This document shows positions 26,877-36,913 of a DNA stretch of 64,000 nucleotides, piece after piece (positions within the stretch are counted from its first letter, which is position 1; each line of letters opens with the position of its first letter). The translations under genes were made by a program, and so were the position numbers. The stretch spans positions 54,194 through 118,193 of the forward strand of contig CAZPGZ010000006.1 of assembly GCA_964586075.1 (NCBI GenBank), given 5' to 3'. The notes under the pieces are model-generated. The model had not been told where the DNA came from. It did not search any database and saw only the letters and a program-made list of their open reading frames with translations. Source of the DNA: JBAZLV01 sp964586075. GTDB taxonomy: Bacteria; Nitrospirota; UBA9217.

Positions 26877-28267
26877 AGCCCACTATAGTCATTCTGGCCG
26901 CGGGGCTTGGGACGCGTATGAAGTCTGGACTCGCAAAAGCGCTTCATCCGGTTGCGGGGCGTCCTTTGGTCAAACATGTTCTGTACGCTGCTGCGGGAGT
27001 CGATCCGGAAAAGATCATCCTTGTGCTCGGGCACCAGGCGGACGCGGTTAAGTCCGCAGTCGCAGATTTCCGCGTTGAAACGGTCATTCAGAGCGAACAA
27101 CTGGGAACCGGCCACGCCGTTCAGCAGGCTGCCAGCTTGATTGCCACATCATCCGGCCCGGTTATGATCCTTTGTGCAGATACGCCCCTTCTTACAAGTA
27201 ATACCCTGAGAGAAGTCATAACCTATCATGAGCACGAGCGTGCAGCCGTGACATTTCTGACTGCACTCGTTGATAATCCCTTTGGCTACGGCCGCGTGGT
27301 GCGCACCAAAACGGGAGTCCTGCGCGTGGTAGAAGAAAAAGACGCGTCAACTGCTGAGAAGAAAATTCAGGAAGTGAACACGGGAATTTATTGTTTTGAC
27401 CGGGAGTTTCTCCTCACTTCATTAAATGCTTTGGGAAAAAACAATGCACAAGGAGAGTACTATCTTCCGGATACCATTGCGCTTGCGAAAAAGAAAAAGC
27501 TTATCGTTGCCGCGATTCCCTGCAAAGATACGGACGAGGTTCAGGGGGTAAATTCCCGGTATGACTTAAGCTGTGCGGAAGCAGCCATGTGTGCCAGAAT
27601 AAATCGGAAATGGATGACGGAAGGCGTCACCATGCTTCATCCCGAAACAACGTTTGTTGGTTGTGATGTCACGCTCGGCCGCGATGTTGTTCTCTATCCG
27701 TCCGTCCGGCTTGAAGGCCGGACCATAATCGGCAACGGTTGCACGGTGTATCCGAATTCCCGAATCGTGGACAGTTCCGTGGGTGACAGTGTCACAATCA
27801 AAGACTCCTGCATCGTTGAGGAAAGTTCGATTGCTGCCGGGGCTGTCGTGGGGCCTTTTGCGCATCTGCGTCCGAAGTCGGTTATCGGAGAAAAAGCAAA
27901 AATCGGCAATTTTGTAGAAGTAAAAAAATCGACGTTCGGCACGGGGAGCAAGGCGAATCATCTCGCATATATCGGAGATACAACCGTCGGGAAAAACGTC
28001 AATATCGGCGCCGGTGTCATTACCTGCAACTATGACGGATTTCAAAAATATCCTACCGTTATTGAAGACAACGTTTTTGTCGGCAGTGATGCGCAATTGG
28101 TTGCGCCGGTTACGATCGGGCATGATGCAATTGTCGGAGCAGGGGCCACAATCACGAAAAACGTTCCCGCTGACGCCCTGGCAGTGACCCGGGTGCCTCA
28201 GATCCATCGGGAAGGATACGCAAGCAAAAGAAGGGTCGTCAAAGGAGAAAAAAAAGGCAGTCACTGA
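26873..28267 (+). CDS. glmU: Bifunctional GlmU
   Basis: A 464-residue cytosolic enzyme making UDP-N-acetylglucosamine. The N-terminal uridylyltransferase has the nucleotide-binding LAAGLGTRMKS at residues 7-17. The C-terminal left-handed beta-helix (about 255-450) carries hexapeptide repeats and the acetyltransferase site (the LRPKS, NFVEVKKS and NYDG region). The start is GTG with AGGAGG before it, overlapping the DUF502 stop by four bases. It is followed by glmS, the earlier enzyme of the same pathway. Confidence 0.97.
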   Translation: MKPTIVILAAGLGTRMKSGLAKALHPVAGRPLVKHVLYAAAGVDPEKIILVLGHQADAVKSAVADFRVETVIQSEQLGTGHAVQQAASLIATSSGPVMILCADTPLLTSNTLREVITYHEHERAAVTFLTALVDNPFGYGRVVRTKTGVLRVVEEKDASTAEKKIQEVNTGIYCFDREFLLTSLNALGKNNAQGEYYLPDTIALAKKKKLIVAAIPCKDTDEVQGVNSRYDLSCAEAAMCARINRKWMTEGVTMLHPETTFVGCDVTLGRDVVLYPSVRLEGRTIIGNGCTVYPNSRIVDSSVGDSVTIKDSCIVEESSIAAGAVVGPFAHLRPKSVIGEKAKIGNFVEVKKSTFGTGSKANHLAYIGDTTVGKNVNIGAGVITCNYDGFQKYPTVIEDNVFVGSDAQLVAPVTIGHDAIVGAGATITKNVPADALAVTRVPQIHREGYASKRRVVKGEKKGSH

Positions 28268-28357
28268 AACAGAAATCCCTCGTATTGACGTCGAGTCTGT
28301 TAGTGCAGGAAGTGTCACAGTCTCCCCGCAGAGCAGAGACAGCCGGAGAATAATAAT

Positions 28358-30187
28358 ATGTGCGGCATTATTGGCTATATAGGCAAGGAGTCGGCGGTTC
28401 CGATTCTGATTGAAGGACTGAAAAAACTGGAATACCGCGGCTATGATTCATCGGGGGTAGCGGTCTTACAGGGCGGGGTTATCCAGGTCCGCAGGTCCGT
28501 GGGAAAACTTCAGAATCTCGAAAGCCTCCTCCGCAGAGAGGTGCTCAGCGGCAGAATCGGCGTAGGGCATGTGCGATGGGCCACACACGGAAGGCCATCG
28601 GAGGAAAATGCCCATCCGCACCGCGCCGGCAGCGTGGTCGTGGTTCACAACGGTATTATCGAAAATTATGCGGTTCTTAAGAAGGAACTTTCCGCCCAGG
28701 GGCGAGTGTTTTTGTCCGAAACGGATACGGAAGTAATAGCTCACCTGATCGACAGCATCATCCAAAAGGGCGTCTCCCTGGACCAGGCGGTACGGGATGC
28801 GACGGCACGGCTGGAAGGTGCCTATGCCATCGCTGTCATCGATGAGCGAAATCCGGAAATGGTTGTAGGAGCCCGCAAGGGCAGTCCTCTTGTGGTCGGT
28901 CTCGGACAAGGTGAGTTTTTTCTTGCGTCCGACATCCCGGCACTGCTGCACCGTACACGCGATGTATTATTTCTGAATGATGATGAGATGGCCATCCTGT
29001 CAGACGAAGGGGTAAAAATCACGGACCTCAAGGGTATTGAGTTGGCCCGGGAAATAACCCACGTGATGTGGAACCCGGTAATGGCTGAAAAGGGCGGTTA
29101 CCGGCATTTCATGCTCAAAGAGATATATGAGCAGCCGCGAGCCATTATGGACACGATCCGGGGAAGAATCTCGCAGGAAACCGGCAGGATACATCTGGAG
29201 GAAATCGGTCCTGCATACGATAAGCTTCTTACAGCGAAAAAAGTCTTCATCGTAGCGTGCGGCACGTCATGGCACGCCGGTCTTATCGGGAAATACATGT
29301 TTGAAGAACTTGCGTGCATTCCAACCGAGGTTGACATCGCGTCGGAATTCCGATACCGCCATCCGCTGGTGGATAAAAATGATTTGTTCATCGCCATTAC
29401 CCAGTCCGGGGAAACCGCGGATACGCTGGCAGCCATGCGGGAAGCCAAGAAACAGGGCGCGACGGTCATTACCATCTGTAACGTGGTGGGGTCGACGGCA
29501 AGCCGTGAGGCAGACGGCGTTGTTTACACACATGCCGGCCCGGAAATCGGCGTTGCCTCCACCAAGGCATTCACCGCGCAATTGACGGCACTGTATGTTT
29601 TCGGACTTTTCTTCGGCTCGCTGTGCGGCAGGCTGTCAGCAGAAGATGTAAAAAAATGGCTGGCCGATCTTGTACACATTCCGACGCTGGTGGAGCGCTG
29701 CTTGGAACAGGACGCAGACACCGAACAGATCGCAAAACAGTATTTCAAATCCGATGATTTTTTATATCTCGGAAGAGGGCCGAATTTTCCCGTTGCCTTG
29801 GAAGGAGCGCTCAAGCTCAAAGAAATATCCTATATTCATGCGGAAGGATACCCTGCGGGTGAAATGAAACACGGGCCGATCGCCCTGATTGATGAAAAAC
29901 TTCCTGTCGTCGTTCTTGCAGCAAAAGATTCGGTGTATGAAAAAATTCTTTCGAACATCGAAGAAGTAAGGGCCCGGGGAGGGATTGTAATAGCCCTTGC
30001 AACGGAAGATGATGCGAACATAGCAAACCGTGCAAATCATGTCATACGGCTGCCCAAAACCAATCAGCTGCTGATGCCGATCCTGATGTCTATTCCGCTC
30101 CAGCTTCTTGCCTACCATATAGCCCTCCTGCGCGGTGCAGACGTGGACCAGCCGAGAAACCTGGCAAAAAGCGTGACGGTGGAGTAA
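28358..30187 (+). CDS. glmS: Glucosamine-6-phosphate synthase
   Basis: A 609-residue enzyme converting fructose-6-phosphate and glutamine to glucosamine-6-phosphate. The N-terminal glutaminase begins with MCGIIGYIG (nucleophile Cys2 after Met removal). Two SIS sugar-isomerase domains follow (about 285-420 and 455-600; CGTSWHAG, TQSGETADT, SVTVE end). Length is normal. The 90-base gap after glmU shows no glmS ribozyme-like core that I can recognise. Confidence 0.98.
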   Translation: MCGIIGYIGKESAVPILIEGLKKLEYRGYDSSGVAVLQGGVIQVRRSVGKLQNLESLLRREVLSGRIGVGHVRWATHGRPSEENAHPHRAGSVVVVHNGIIENYAVLKKELSAQGRVFLSETDTEVIAHLIDSIIQKGVSLDQAVRDATARLEGAYAIAVIDERNPEMVVGARKGSPLVVGLGQGEFFLASDIPALLHRTRDVLFLNDDEMAILSDEGVKITDLKGIELAREITHVMWNPVMAEKGGYRHFMLKEIYEQPRAIMDTIRGRISQETGRIHLEEIGPAYDKLLTAKKVFIVACGTSWHAGLIGKYMFEELACIPTEVDIASEFRYRHPLVDKNDLFIAITQSGETADTLAAMREAKKQGATVITICNVVGSTASREADGVVYTHAGPEIGVASTKAFTAQLTALYVFGLFFGSLCGRLSAEDVKKWLADLVHIPTLVERCLEQDADTEQIAKQYFKSDDFLYLGRGPNFPVALEGALKLKEISYIHAEGYPAGEMKHGPIALIDEKLPVVVLAAKDSVYEKILSNIEEVRARGGIVIALATEDDANIANRANHVIRLPKTNQLLMPILMSIPLQLLAYHIALLRGADVDQPRNLAKSVTVE

Positions 30188-30246
30188 TAAATTCAGATTA
30201 TGAGTTCTTTTTCCAGCTTACAGCAGTACTCATTTTGTGGTTATCG

Positions 30247-32490
30247 ATGGATTCTACAATGGATTATCTCGAAGGTTTAAATCCACCTCAGCGCGAAGCG
30301 GTGTTGCACGGTGACGGTCCTCTGCTGATTCTTGCAGGAGCGGGAAGCGGCAAAACCCGCGTAATCACCTCACGGATCGCACATGTAATTCACGGCCGCG
30401 GCGTCGACCCCGGACGGGTGCTCGCAGTCACATTCACGAACAAAGCGGCGCGTGAAATGAAGGAACGGGTTGAACGGTTGCTCCGGATACCGCTGACAAA
30501 ACTCTGGATCAGCACGTTTCATTCTGCCTGCGTGAGAATATTGAGGCAGCATATTCATGCGCTTGGCTACACGCGTTCGTTCGTTATTTATGATGAGACA
30601 GACCGTTCCTCTCTCATAAAGACATGCATGGCCGATCTTAGAATAGACGCCGAGCGCTATCAACCACGGGCCATTGGCGCAAAGATCAGTTCGCTCAAAA
30701 ATAACCTTATAAACGAAGAACAATTCGTAAAGACAAGCGCGACCTTCGGTTTTGACGAGGCGGTTTCACGCGTGTATACCCTGTACCAACAAAAACTGAA
30801 AGAATCGGATGGACTGGACTTCGATGATCTTTTGATGCTCACGGTTGCGCTGTTTGAGCGTTGCGGAGATATTCGTTCCTTCTATCAGGACCTCTTTCAC
30901 CATATTCTGATCGATGAATACCAGGATACGAACCACGCCCAATACCGGCTCGTGCGGCTTTTGACGGCGCAGCGAAGGAATCTGTGCGTCGTAGGGGATG
31001 ACGACCAGAGCATTTACAAATTCAGGGGTGCCGACATTGCAAATATTTTGAACTTCGAAAAGGATTTTCCGGATGCGCGGGTAATCACGCTGGATCAGAA
31101 TTACCGCTCCACGCAAAACATTCTGGGGGCGGCGGGTGCTGTTGTCTCTCATAACCTCGGCAGAAAGCACAAAAAACTCTGGACGCAGAAACGTGGCGGC
31201 GACACCATCCTGTGCTACAAAGCCGCGGACGAAAAAGATGAGGCCCGGTTTTTATGCAAAACAGTCCAGGCTGAAGTCGACCAGGGCAGAAGTCTCCAGG
31301 AAATTGCGGTTCTGTACCGGACAAATGCCCAGTCCCGCGCCATTGAAGACGCTCTGCGAAACTGGGGGATTCCATACCGTATTTTCGGAGGTTTGCGCTT
31401 TTACGACCGAAAAGAAATCAAGGATATTATCGCCTATTTGCGGGTGCTCCAGAACCCTGCCGACGCGGTAAGTCTTCACCGGATTATCAACGTGCCTGCA
31501 CGGGGAATCGGCGATACCACGATGGACAGACTTGAAAAAGCAGCTGTCGAGTCGGGAAAAAGCCTGTATCAAACAATTGAAAATCCGGAGTCTGCCGACA
31601 TTACTCCGTCTGCAAGAAAAAAGCTTCATGAATTCGTGGCAATGCTGTCTCGCTTGCGTGCGTCGGTAAGCCACCTTACCCCTCCGGACGTTGTCAGAAC
31701 CGTGATTCATGAAACTGGTTATGCAGCATCTCTGGAGCAGGACAAAACAGTGGAATCAAGAATCAGGCTCGAAAACCTGAACGAACTCATAACTGCTGCG
31801 GAGGACTTTCAGGAACAGCACCATGATGCCTCATTGAATGCTTTTCTGGACCAGGTTGCGCTCATCACCGACCTGGAACAGCAGACCGCCGCCGATGGAA
31901 AAATTCGAAAGACGGAATCGCTGACGCTTATGACGCTGCATAATGCGAAAGGACTTGAATTTGCCGTCGTCTTTCTGGTAGGCATGGAAGAGGGGCTCTT
32001 TCCACACGCGCGATCTGCGGAAAGCGAAGAAGATCTTGAAGAAGAACGCCGACTCTGCTATGTTGGGATAACACGGGCCAAAGAACGCCTGATTCTGACT
32101 CATGCCGGTGAACGCAGGCTGTACGGCTACCCCCAGGCAAATCTTGTTTCGCGGTTTGTGCAGGAAATACCTTCCGAGATTTTGGAAAATTCCTGCTCCG
32201 ATGCCCTGAAAAGTTTTCGTCCCTATCAGGTTGATGATAGAATAATAAATTCTCTTCCCGCGGTGAAAAATGGGAATGTTCTGCGGGAAACTCGAGTTTT
32301 GCATCGCGGGTCTTCTCAAAGCTCCGATACGCGGTACTACAAGGGAGCCGTCGTTCGCCATGCCAAGTTCGGAATTGGAACTGTGCAGCGTTCAGAAGGT
32401 TCAGGTGATGATCTGAAAATAAGCGTCAGTTTTCCCGGGCATGGAGTGAAAATGCTGGCAGTAAAATATGCAAACCTGGAAACGATATAG
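30247..32490 (+). CDS. pcrA: PcrA/UvrD superfamily I DNA helicase
   Basis: A 747-residue 3'-5' DNA helicase. Walker A AGAGSGKTR is near residue 31, and motif II DEYQDTN and motif III GDDDQSIYKFRGAD are present, as is VYR-type motif VI (YVGITRAKE). The extreme C-terminus (about 700-747, KGAVVRHAKFGIGTV) is the Tudor-like RNA-polymerase-binding module of PcrA and UvrD. The start is placed at ATG 30247; a TTG four codons earlier is possible. Role: repair and clearing of replication-transcription conflicts. Confidence 0.95.
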   Translation: MDSTMDYLEGLNPPQREAVLHGDGPLLILAGAGSGKTRVITSRIAHVIHGRGVDPGRVLAVTFTNKAAREMKERVERLLRIPLTKLWISTFHSACVRILRQHIHALGYTRSFVIYDETDRSSLIKTCMADLRIDAERYQPRAIGAKISSLKNNLINEEQFVKTSATFGFDEAVSRVYTLYQQKLKESDGLDFDDLLMLTVALFERCGDIRSFYQDLFHHILIDEYQDTNHAQYRLVRLLTAQRRNLCVVGDDDQSIYKFRGADIANILNFEKDFPDARVITLDQNYRSTQNILGAAGAVVSHNLGRKHKKLWTQKRGGDTILCYKAADEKDEARFLCKTVQAEVDQGRSLQEIAVLYRTNAQSRAIEDALRNWGIPYRIFGGLRFYDRKEIKDIIAYLRVLQNPADAVSLHRIINVPARGIGDTTMDRLEKAAVESGKSLYQTIENPESADITPSARKKLHEFVAMLSRLRASVSHLTPPDVVRTVIHETGYAASLEQDKTVESRIRLENLNELITAAEDFQEQHHDASLNAFLDQVALITDLEQQTAADGKIRKTESLTLMTLHNAKGLEFAVVFLVGMEEGLFPHARSAESEEDLEEERRLCYVGITRAKERLILTHAGERRLYGYPQANLVSRFVQEIPSEILENSCSDALKSFRPYQVDDRIINSLPAVKNGNVLRETRVLHRGSSQSSDTRYYKGAVVRHAKFGIGTVQRSEGSGDDLKISVSFPGHGVKMLAVKYANLETI

Positions 32491-32525
32491 AGCCGTTGAT
32501 AGAAGCCAGGAATCAGGAGTGATAC

Positions 32526-32813
32526 ATGAAAATTACAAAACAAGAAGTCGAACATGTGGCAAAGCTTGCCAGACTGGAGCTTGCCGTGAAGGAAAAGGAG
32601 AGTCTTACCGATCAGCTTTCAAACATCCTGACATATGTCGAAAAGCTGAATGAGCTGGACACAAAGGGGGTGGAACCAACGTCGCATGTCCTGGATCTTC
32701 ATAATGTGATGCGCGACGATGTGCCTCAGGAAAGCTTGTCACAAGAGCGGGCGTTGGCCAATGCGCCGGAAAAAGCGGCTGGCCACTACAAAGTACCTAA
32801 AATAATCGAATAA
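32526..32813 (+). CDS. gatC: Aspartyl/glutamyl-tRNA amidotransferase subunit C
   Basis: A 95-residue subunit that clamps GatA to GatB. The typical start KITKQEVEHVAKLARLEL and the C-terminal VPKIIE are seen. AGGAG precedes the ATG. It is separated from gatA by panD. Confidence 0.95.
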   Translation: MKITKQEVEHVAKLARLELAVKEKESLTDQLSNILTYVEKLNELDTKGVEPTSHVLDLHNVMRDDVPQESLSQERALANAPEKAAGHYKVPKIIE

Positions 32814-32879
32814 TGCATACGACGAATGAAACCGTAATGCAGTTCATGAAACAATGCAACAAAAACCAAGGAGAATATT

Positions 32880-33236
32880 ATGTATAGACAGATGCTGCGT
32901 TCAAAAATTCACCGTGCAACGGTAACGGATGCGAATCTCGAATACGAGGGGAGTCTTACCGTTGATCCTATTTTGATCGAAGCGGCGGGAATGCTTCCGT
33001 ATGAACTGGTTCACGTTTCCAACCTGCAGAATGGAGAACGGTTCGAGACGTATATTATTCCGGGCAAGCGGGGATCCGGTGATATGGTGTTGAACGGTCC
33101 GACTGCACGACGAGGAGTAAAAGGTGATAAGGTCATCGTCTTTTGCTATGAGTATTTTATAGAAGAAGAGCTTAAATCGTACAAGCCCAGGATTATTCTC
33201 GTAGATGAACACAACAAGATAAAAAAGGAGTTATAA
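32880..33236 (+). CDS. panD: Aspartate 1-decarboxylase
   Basis: A 118-residue pyruvoyl enzyme making beta-alanine for pantothenate and CoA. The self-cleavage site Gly24-Ser25 lies in YEGSLTVD. The NGPTARRG and GDKVIVFCY pieces are conserved in the family. AAGGAG precedes the ATG. It sits between gatC and gatA, three bases before the latter. Confidence 0.97.
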   Translation: MYRQMLRSKIHRATVTDANLEYEGSLTVDPILIEAAGMLPYELVHVSNLQNGERFETYIIPGKRGSGDMVLNGPTARRGVKGDKVIVFCYEYFIEEELKSYKPRIILVDEHNKIKKEL

Positions 33237-33239
33237 GTA

Positions 33240-34700
33240 ATGGAGCTCTATACCCGTACGATCCACGACTTGCATGATATGCTGAAAGCGGGAGAAACCA
33301 CGGCCTCTGCTGTGACCGAATCGGTTTTGAACCGGATAAAAGCAGTCGACGATAAAGTTAAGGCCTATATCTCGGTTACGGAAGACACAGCCTATCGACA
33401 GGCGGAAGAGGCTGATCGGCATATTAAGTCCGGAAAAAGCTTCTCACCCCTTCTCGGCATACCCATCGCCGTCAAAGACAACATGTGTACAGACGGCATC
33501 AAGACAACGTGCGCCTCTGCTATACTGAAAGACTTTGTTCCTCCCTATGACGCGACCGTCGTGCAGCGGCTGAAGCAGGCGGGGTATGTGCTCTGTGGCA
33601 AGCCGAACATGGATGAATTTGCCATGGGCTCTTCCACCGAAAACTCGGGTTTCTTTGTCACTAAAAATCCCTGGAATTTGGAGCGGATTCCCGGAGGGTC
33701 AAGTGGAGGATCTGCCGCCGCTGTTGCGGCAGGCGAGTGTATCGCCTCTCTCGGTTCAGACACGGGAGGTTCCATCCGTCAGCCGGCAGCGTGCTGCGGA
33801 GTGGTCGGTTTGAAGCCTACGTACGGCAGGGTGTCCCGTTATGGTCTTGTCGCTTTTGCGTCGTCTCTTGACCAGATCGGCCCCATTACCAAGGATGTAA
33901 CAGATGCGGCGCTTATGATGAACGTTATCGCAGGCCATGATTCCAAAGATTCCACGTCAGCAAATGTTTCGGTTCCCGATTTTGTGCAGCCGCTTCGAAA
34001 AGATGTAAAAGGTTTGAAAATCGGAATGCCGAAAGAATATTTTATTGACGGCATGGATCCGGAAGTAGAAAAAGCGGTAAGAGAAGCGGTCAAAACGCTC
34101 AAAGGGCTCGGAGCAACGGTTTCCGAAGTTTCACTTCCCCATTCAGAGTATGCGATCGCAACATATTATATTCTGGCAACATCGGAAGCCAGTTCCAATC
34201 TCGCGCGCTACGATGGTGTGAAATATGGATTTCGCACTTCAACTCCCAAAGACCTGCTTGATATGTATATGAAATCACGCGACCACGGGTTTGGGGCTGA
34301 AGTTAAGCGCAGAATCATGCTCGGTACTTATGCGCTTTCAGCCGGTTATTACGAAGCATACTACAAAAAGGGGCAACAGGCACGCACGTTGATTAAGCGC
34401 GATTTTGAAGAAGCATTCAAAACGGTTGATGTCCTGGTGACGCCCACGGCTCCGACAGCTGCTTTTAAGATTGGAGAGAAGACAACCGATCCGTTGCAGA
34501 TGTATCTGTCTGATATTTTCACCATCAGCGTTAACCTCGCGGGAATTCCCGGCATGTCGATCCCGTGCGGGTTTACGAGCGAAAAGCTCCCCATCGGCCT
34601 CCAGCTGTTAGGCAAACACTTTGATGAAGCCTCCATTCTTCATGCAGCGTATGCATACGAACAGGCTACAGATTGGCACAAGCAACGAGCAAAAATTTGA
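33240..34700 (+). CDS. gatA: Asp/Glu-tRNA amidotransferase subunit A
   Basis: A 486-residue amidase-signature protein releasing ammonia from glutamine. The catalytic triad is visible: Lys79 in PIAVKDNM, the cis-Ser in GGSSGGSAAAVAAG, and the nucleophile Ser in SDTGGSIRQPA. Length matches GatA. AAGGAG precedes the ATG. Together with GatB and GatC it makes Gln-tRNA and/or Asn-tRNA by transamidation. Confidence 0.98.
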   Translation: MELYTRTIHDLHDMLKAGETTASAVTESVLNRIKAVDDKVKAYISVTEDTAYRQAEEADRHIKSGKSFSPLLGIPIAVKDNMCTDGIKTTCASAILKDFVPPYDATVVQRLKQAGYVLCGKPNMDEFAMGSSTENSGFFVTKNPWNLERIPGGSSGGSAAAVAAGECIASLGSDTGGSIRQPAACCGVVGLKPTYGRVSRYGLVAFASSLDQIGPITKDVTDAALMMNVIAGHDSKDSTSANVSVPDFVQPLRKDVKGLKIGMPKEYFIDGMDPEVEKAVREAVKTLKGLGATVSEVSLPHSEYAIATYYILATSEASSNLARYDGVKYGFRTSTPKDLLDMYMKSRDHGFGAEVKRRIMLGTYALSAGYYEAYYKKGQQARTLIKRDFEEAFKTVDVLVTPTAPTAAFKIGEKTTDPLQMYLSDIFTISVNLAGIPGMSIPCGFTSEKLPIGLQLLGKHFDEASILHAAYAYEQATDWHKQRAKI

Positions 34701-34730
34701 AGCTATTTGTAAAATCTGCGAGGGAAAAAT

Positions 34731-36161
34731 ATGAAATATGAAGCAGTCATCGGACTAGAAGTTCATGCCCAACTCCAGACCGCTACCAAAATATTTTGCG
34801 GGTGTGAAACCCGCTTTGGTGAAGAAGCAAACACGCGCACCTGTCCCGTCTGCATCGGCATGCCGGGCGTTTTGCCGGTATTGAACAAAAAGGTTCTTGA
34901 ATATACGATTAAAACAGGTCTGGCAACGCATTGCACGATTACCCCCTATAGCCGTTTTGCGCGCAAAAATTATTTTTACCCCGACCTTCCCAAAGGATAT
35001 CAAATTTCCCAGTATGAGCTGCCGATTTGCGAACACGGCTATATCGAGATCATTGTCAACGGGGCAGTGAAGCGGATCGGGCTCACCCGTATCCACATGG
35101 AGGAAGATGCAGGAAAAAATCTTCATATGACGGAAGGCAACGCGAGTCTGGTGGATTTGAATCGAGCAGGCACTCCCCTGATGGAAATTGTGTCCGAACC
35201 GGACCTCCGTACACCGGAAGAAGCAACCGAGTATCTGAAAAAATTGCGGGCCATCCTGCGGTACATAGAAGTGTCCGACGCGGACATGGAGAAAGGGAAC
35301 TTCCGGTGCGATGCCAATGTCTCGATCCGCCCGGTCGGATCGAAAGAATTCGGAACGCGAGCCGAAATCAAAAACGTAAACTCCTTTAAGTTCGTGCAGA
35401 AGGCCATTGAATATGAAATCAAACGCCAGTCGCAGCTGCTGGACGACGGTGGACGGGTGGTTCAGGAAACGCGACTTTTCGATTCAACAAAGGGCATAAC
35501 CTTTTCCATGAGAAGCAAAGAAGAAGCCCACGACTATCGGTATTTTCCCGAACCGGACCTTGTGCCGATTAAAGTGTCCAGTGATATGGTTGAAAATATC
35601 AGAAAAGTAATCCCGGAGCTTCCGGATGCCAAGCGGGATCGTTTTGTCAAAGACTACGGTTTGCCGGAATATGATGCGGACATGCTGACCCAAAGCAGGC
35701 CCATGGCTGACTACTACGAAGAAGCAGTAAAGCTGTCCAATCAACCGAAAGCAATTTCAAACTGGATGATGGGAGAATTAATGCGTCTTCTGAACGCAGA
35801 AAATAAAGACATCACGGATTCGCCCATCAGACCTGACAGGCTTGCCGGAATGATTAAACTCATCGACACCGGCGTAATCAGCATAAAAATTGCGAAAACA
35901 GTATTTGAAGAGATGTATAAAACCGGAAAGGACGCTGCGACGGTGGTGCAGGAGCAGGGGCTCACGCAGGTTTCCGATACCGGGGCTCTTGAAAAGATCA
36001 TCGACGAAGTCATCAAAACCAACAGTATGCAGGCCGCGGAATACAAATCGGGCAAGGACAAACTGTTCGGATTTTTTGTCGGTCAGGTGATGAAGGCAAG
36101 CAAAGGCAAAGCAAATCCTGATTTGGTGAACCAGTTGTTGAAGCAGAAATTGAGTAAATAG
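34731..36161 (+). CDS. gatB: Asp/Glu-tRNA amidotransferase subunit B
   Basis: A 476-residue subunit with the kinase-transamidase body (1-295; starts YEAVIGLEVHAQL, zinc Cys in FCGCETRF and CPVC) and the C-terminal tRNA-binding YqeY-like tail (about 330-476). The DRNRAGTPLMEIVSEPD-type region (as VDLNRAGTPLMEIV) is present. GAGGGA precedes the ATG. Confidence 0.98.
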   Translation: MKYEAVIGLEVHAQLQTATKIFCGCETRFGEEANTRTCPVCIGMPGVLPVLNKKVLEYTIKTGLATHCTITPYSRFARKNYFYPDLPKGYQISQYELPICEHGYIEIIVNGAVKRIGLTRIHMEEDAGKNLHMTEGNASLVDLNRAGTPLMEIVSEPDLRTPEEATEYLKKLRAILRYIEVSDADMEKGNFRCDANVSIRPVGSKEFGTRAEIKNVNSFKFVQKAIEYEIKRQSQLLDDGGRVVQETRLFDSTKGITFSMRSKEEAHDYRYFPEPDLVPIKVSSDMVENIRKVIPELPDAKRDRFVKDYGLPEYDADMLTQSRPMADYYEEAVKLSNQPKAISNWMMGELMRLLNAENKDITDSPIRPDRLAGMIKLIDTGVISIKIAKTVFEEMYKTGKDAATVVQEQGLTQVSDTGALEKIIDEVIKTNSMQAAEYKSGKDKLFGFFVGQVMKASKGKANPDLVNQLLKQKLSK

Positions 36162-36197
36162 CGATAAAACATTGACGAGAGGGCGGGGGGATAAACA

Positions 36198-36890
36198 ATG
36201 CTTGAATCGATGCGAAAGCACATGAACTGGTTGATGTGGATAACCATCATACTTGTGGTGGTGACCTTTCTGTTCTTCGGGATTTACCCGGCCGATGTAG
36301 GCGGGGGTGCAGTGGCCAATGTGGATGGTGATGTGATCACCAAGGATGATTTCAACCGGGTCTACAGGAACATGTATGAAACGTATCGGGGTATTTTAAA
36401 GGACCAGTTAAACGAATCGATGACGAAAGACCTCAAGATGCAGGCTTTGCGCGAATTGATCACCGATCGTTTGCTTGTCCAGGAAACTGCGCGTCTTGGA
36501 CTGAAGGTGAGCGATCAGGAACTCCAGACTGCGATTATGCAGGAACCTGCTTTTTCTAAGGACGGAAAATTCGATAAAAAACGATATGAGCGCGTCCTAG
36601 ACAGCATCAATATGAAACCGGCGGTATTTGAAGCAAACCAGCGCAGTCTTTTGCTGAGACAAAAGCTAGAACAACTGGTACGGGACAGTGTCACGGTTAC
36701 GGACGCTGAACTTGCCGTGGCCTTTCAGCAAAGAAGCGCCAAGGCAAAACCGGGTGAATTTGAAAAGAACAAGGAGAATTTTCGCCGGATGTATCTGGCA
36801 GGAAAACAGAGAGAGACCCTATCCGCATATATCAAAGGGATTTACGACAAAACAAAGATAAAAATCAACGACAAATTACTTGCGTCGTAG
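36198..36890 (+). CDS. Membrane-anchored SurA N-domain protein lacking PPIase
   Basis: A 230-residue protein with one N-terminal membrane helix (about 11-30) and a periplasmic SurA/PpiD-type chaperone domain (VANVDGDVITKDDFNRVY, then helices to about 200). The parvulin prolyl-isomerase domain that normally follows is absent. It is probably a periplasmic holding chaperone. GGGGGGAT precedes the ATG. Confidence 0.8.
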   Translation: MLESMRKHMNWLMWITIILVVVTFLFFGIYPADVGGGAVANVDGDVITKDDFNRVYRNMYETYRGILKDQLNESMTKDLKMQALRELITDRLLVQETARLGLKVSDQELQTAIMQEPAFSKDGKFDKKRYERVLDSINMKPAVFEANQRSLLLRQKLEQLVRDSVTVTDAELAVAFQQRSAKAKPGEFEKNKENFRRMYLAGKQRETLSAYIKGIYDKTKIKINDKLLAS

Positions 36891-36913
36891 GCGTTTTTTT
36901 GAAAACCAGGCCG

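Noticed and set aside
27566..28318. 250-codon minus-strand open frame over glmU
   Set aside because: Antisense shadow of a certain gene; no family features.
28268..28357. glmS ribozyme
   Set aside because: The gap is only 90 bases and no ribozyme core is recognisable.
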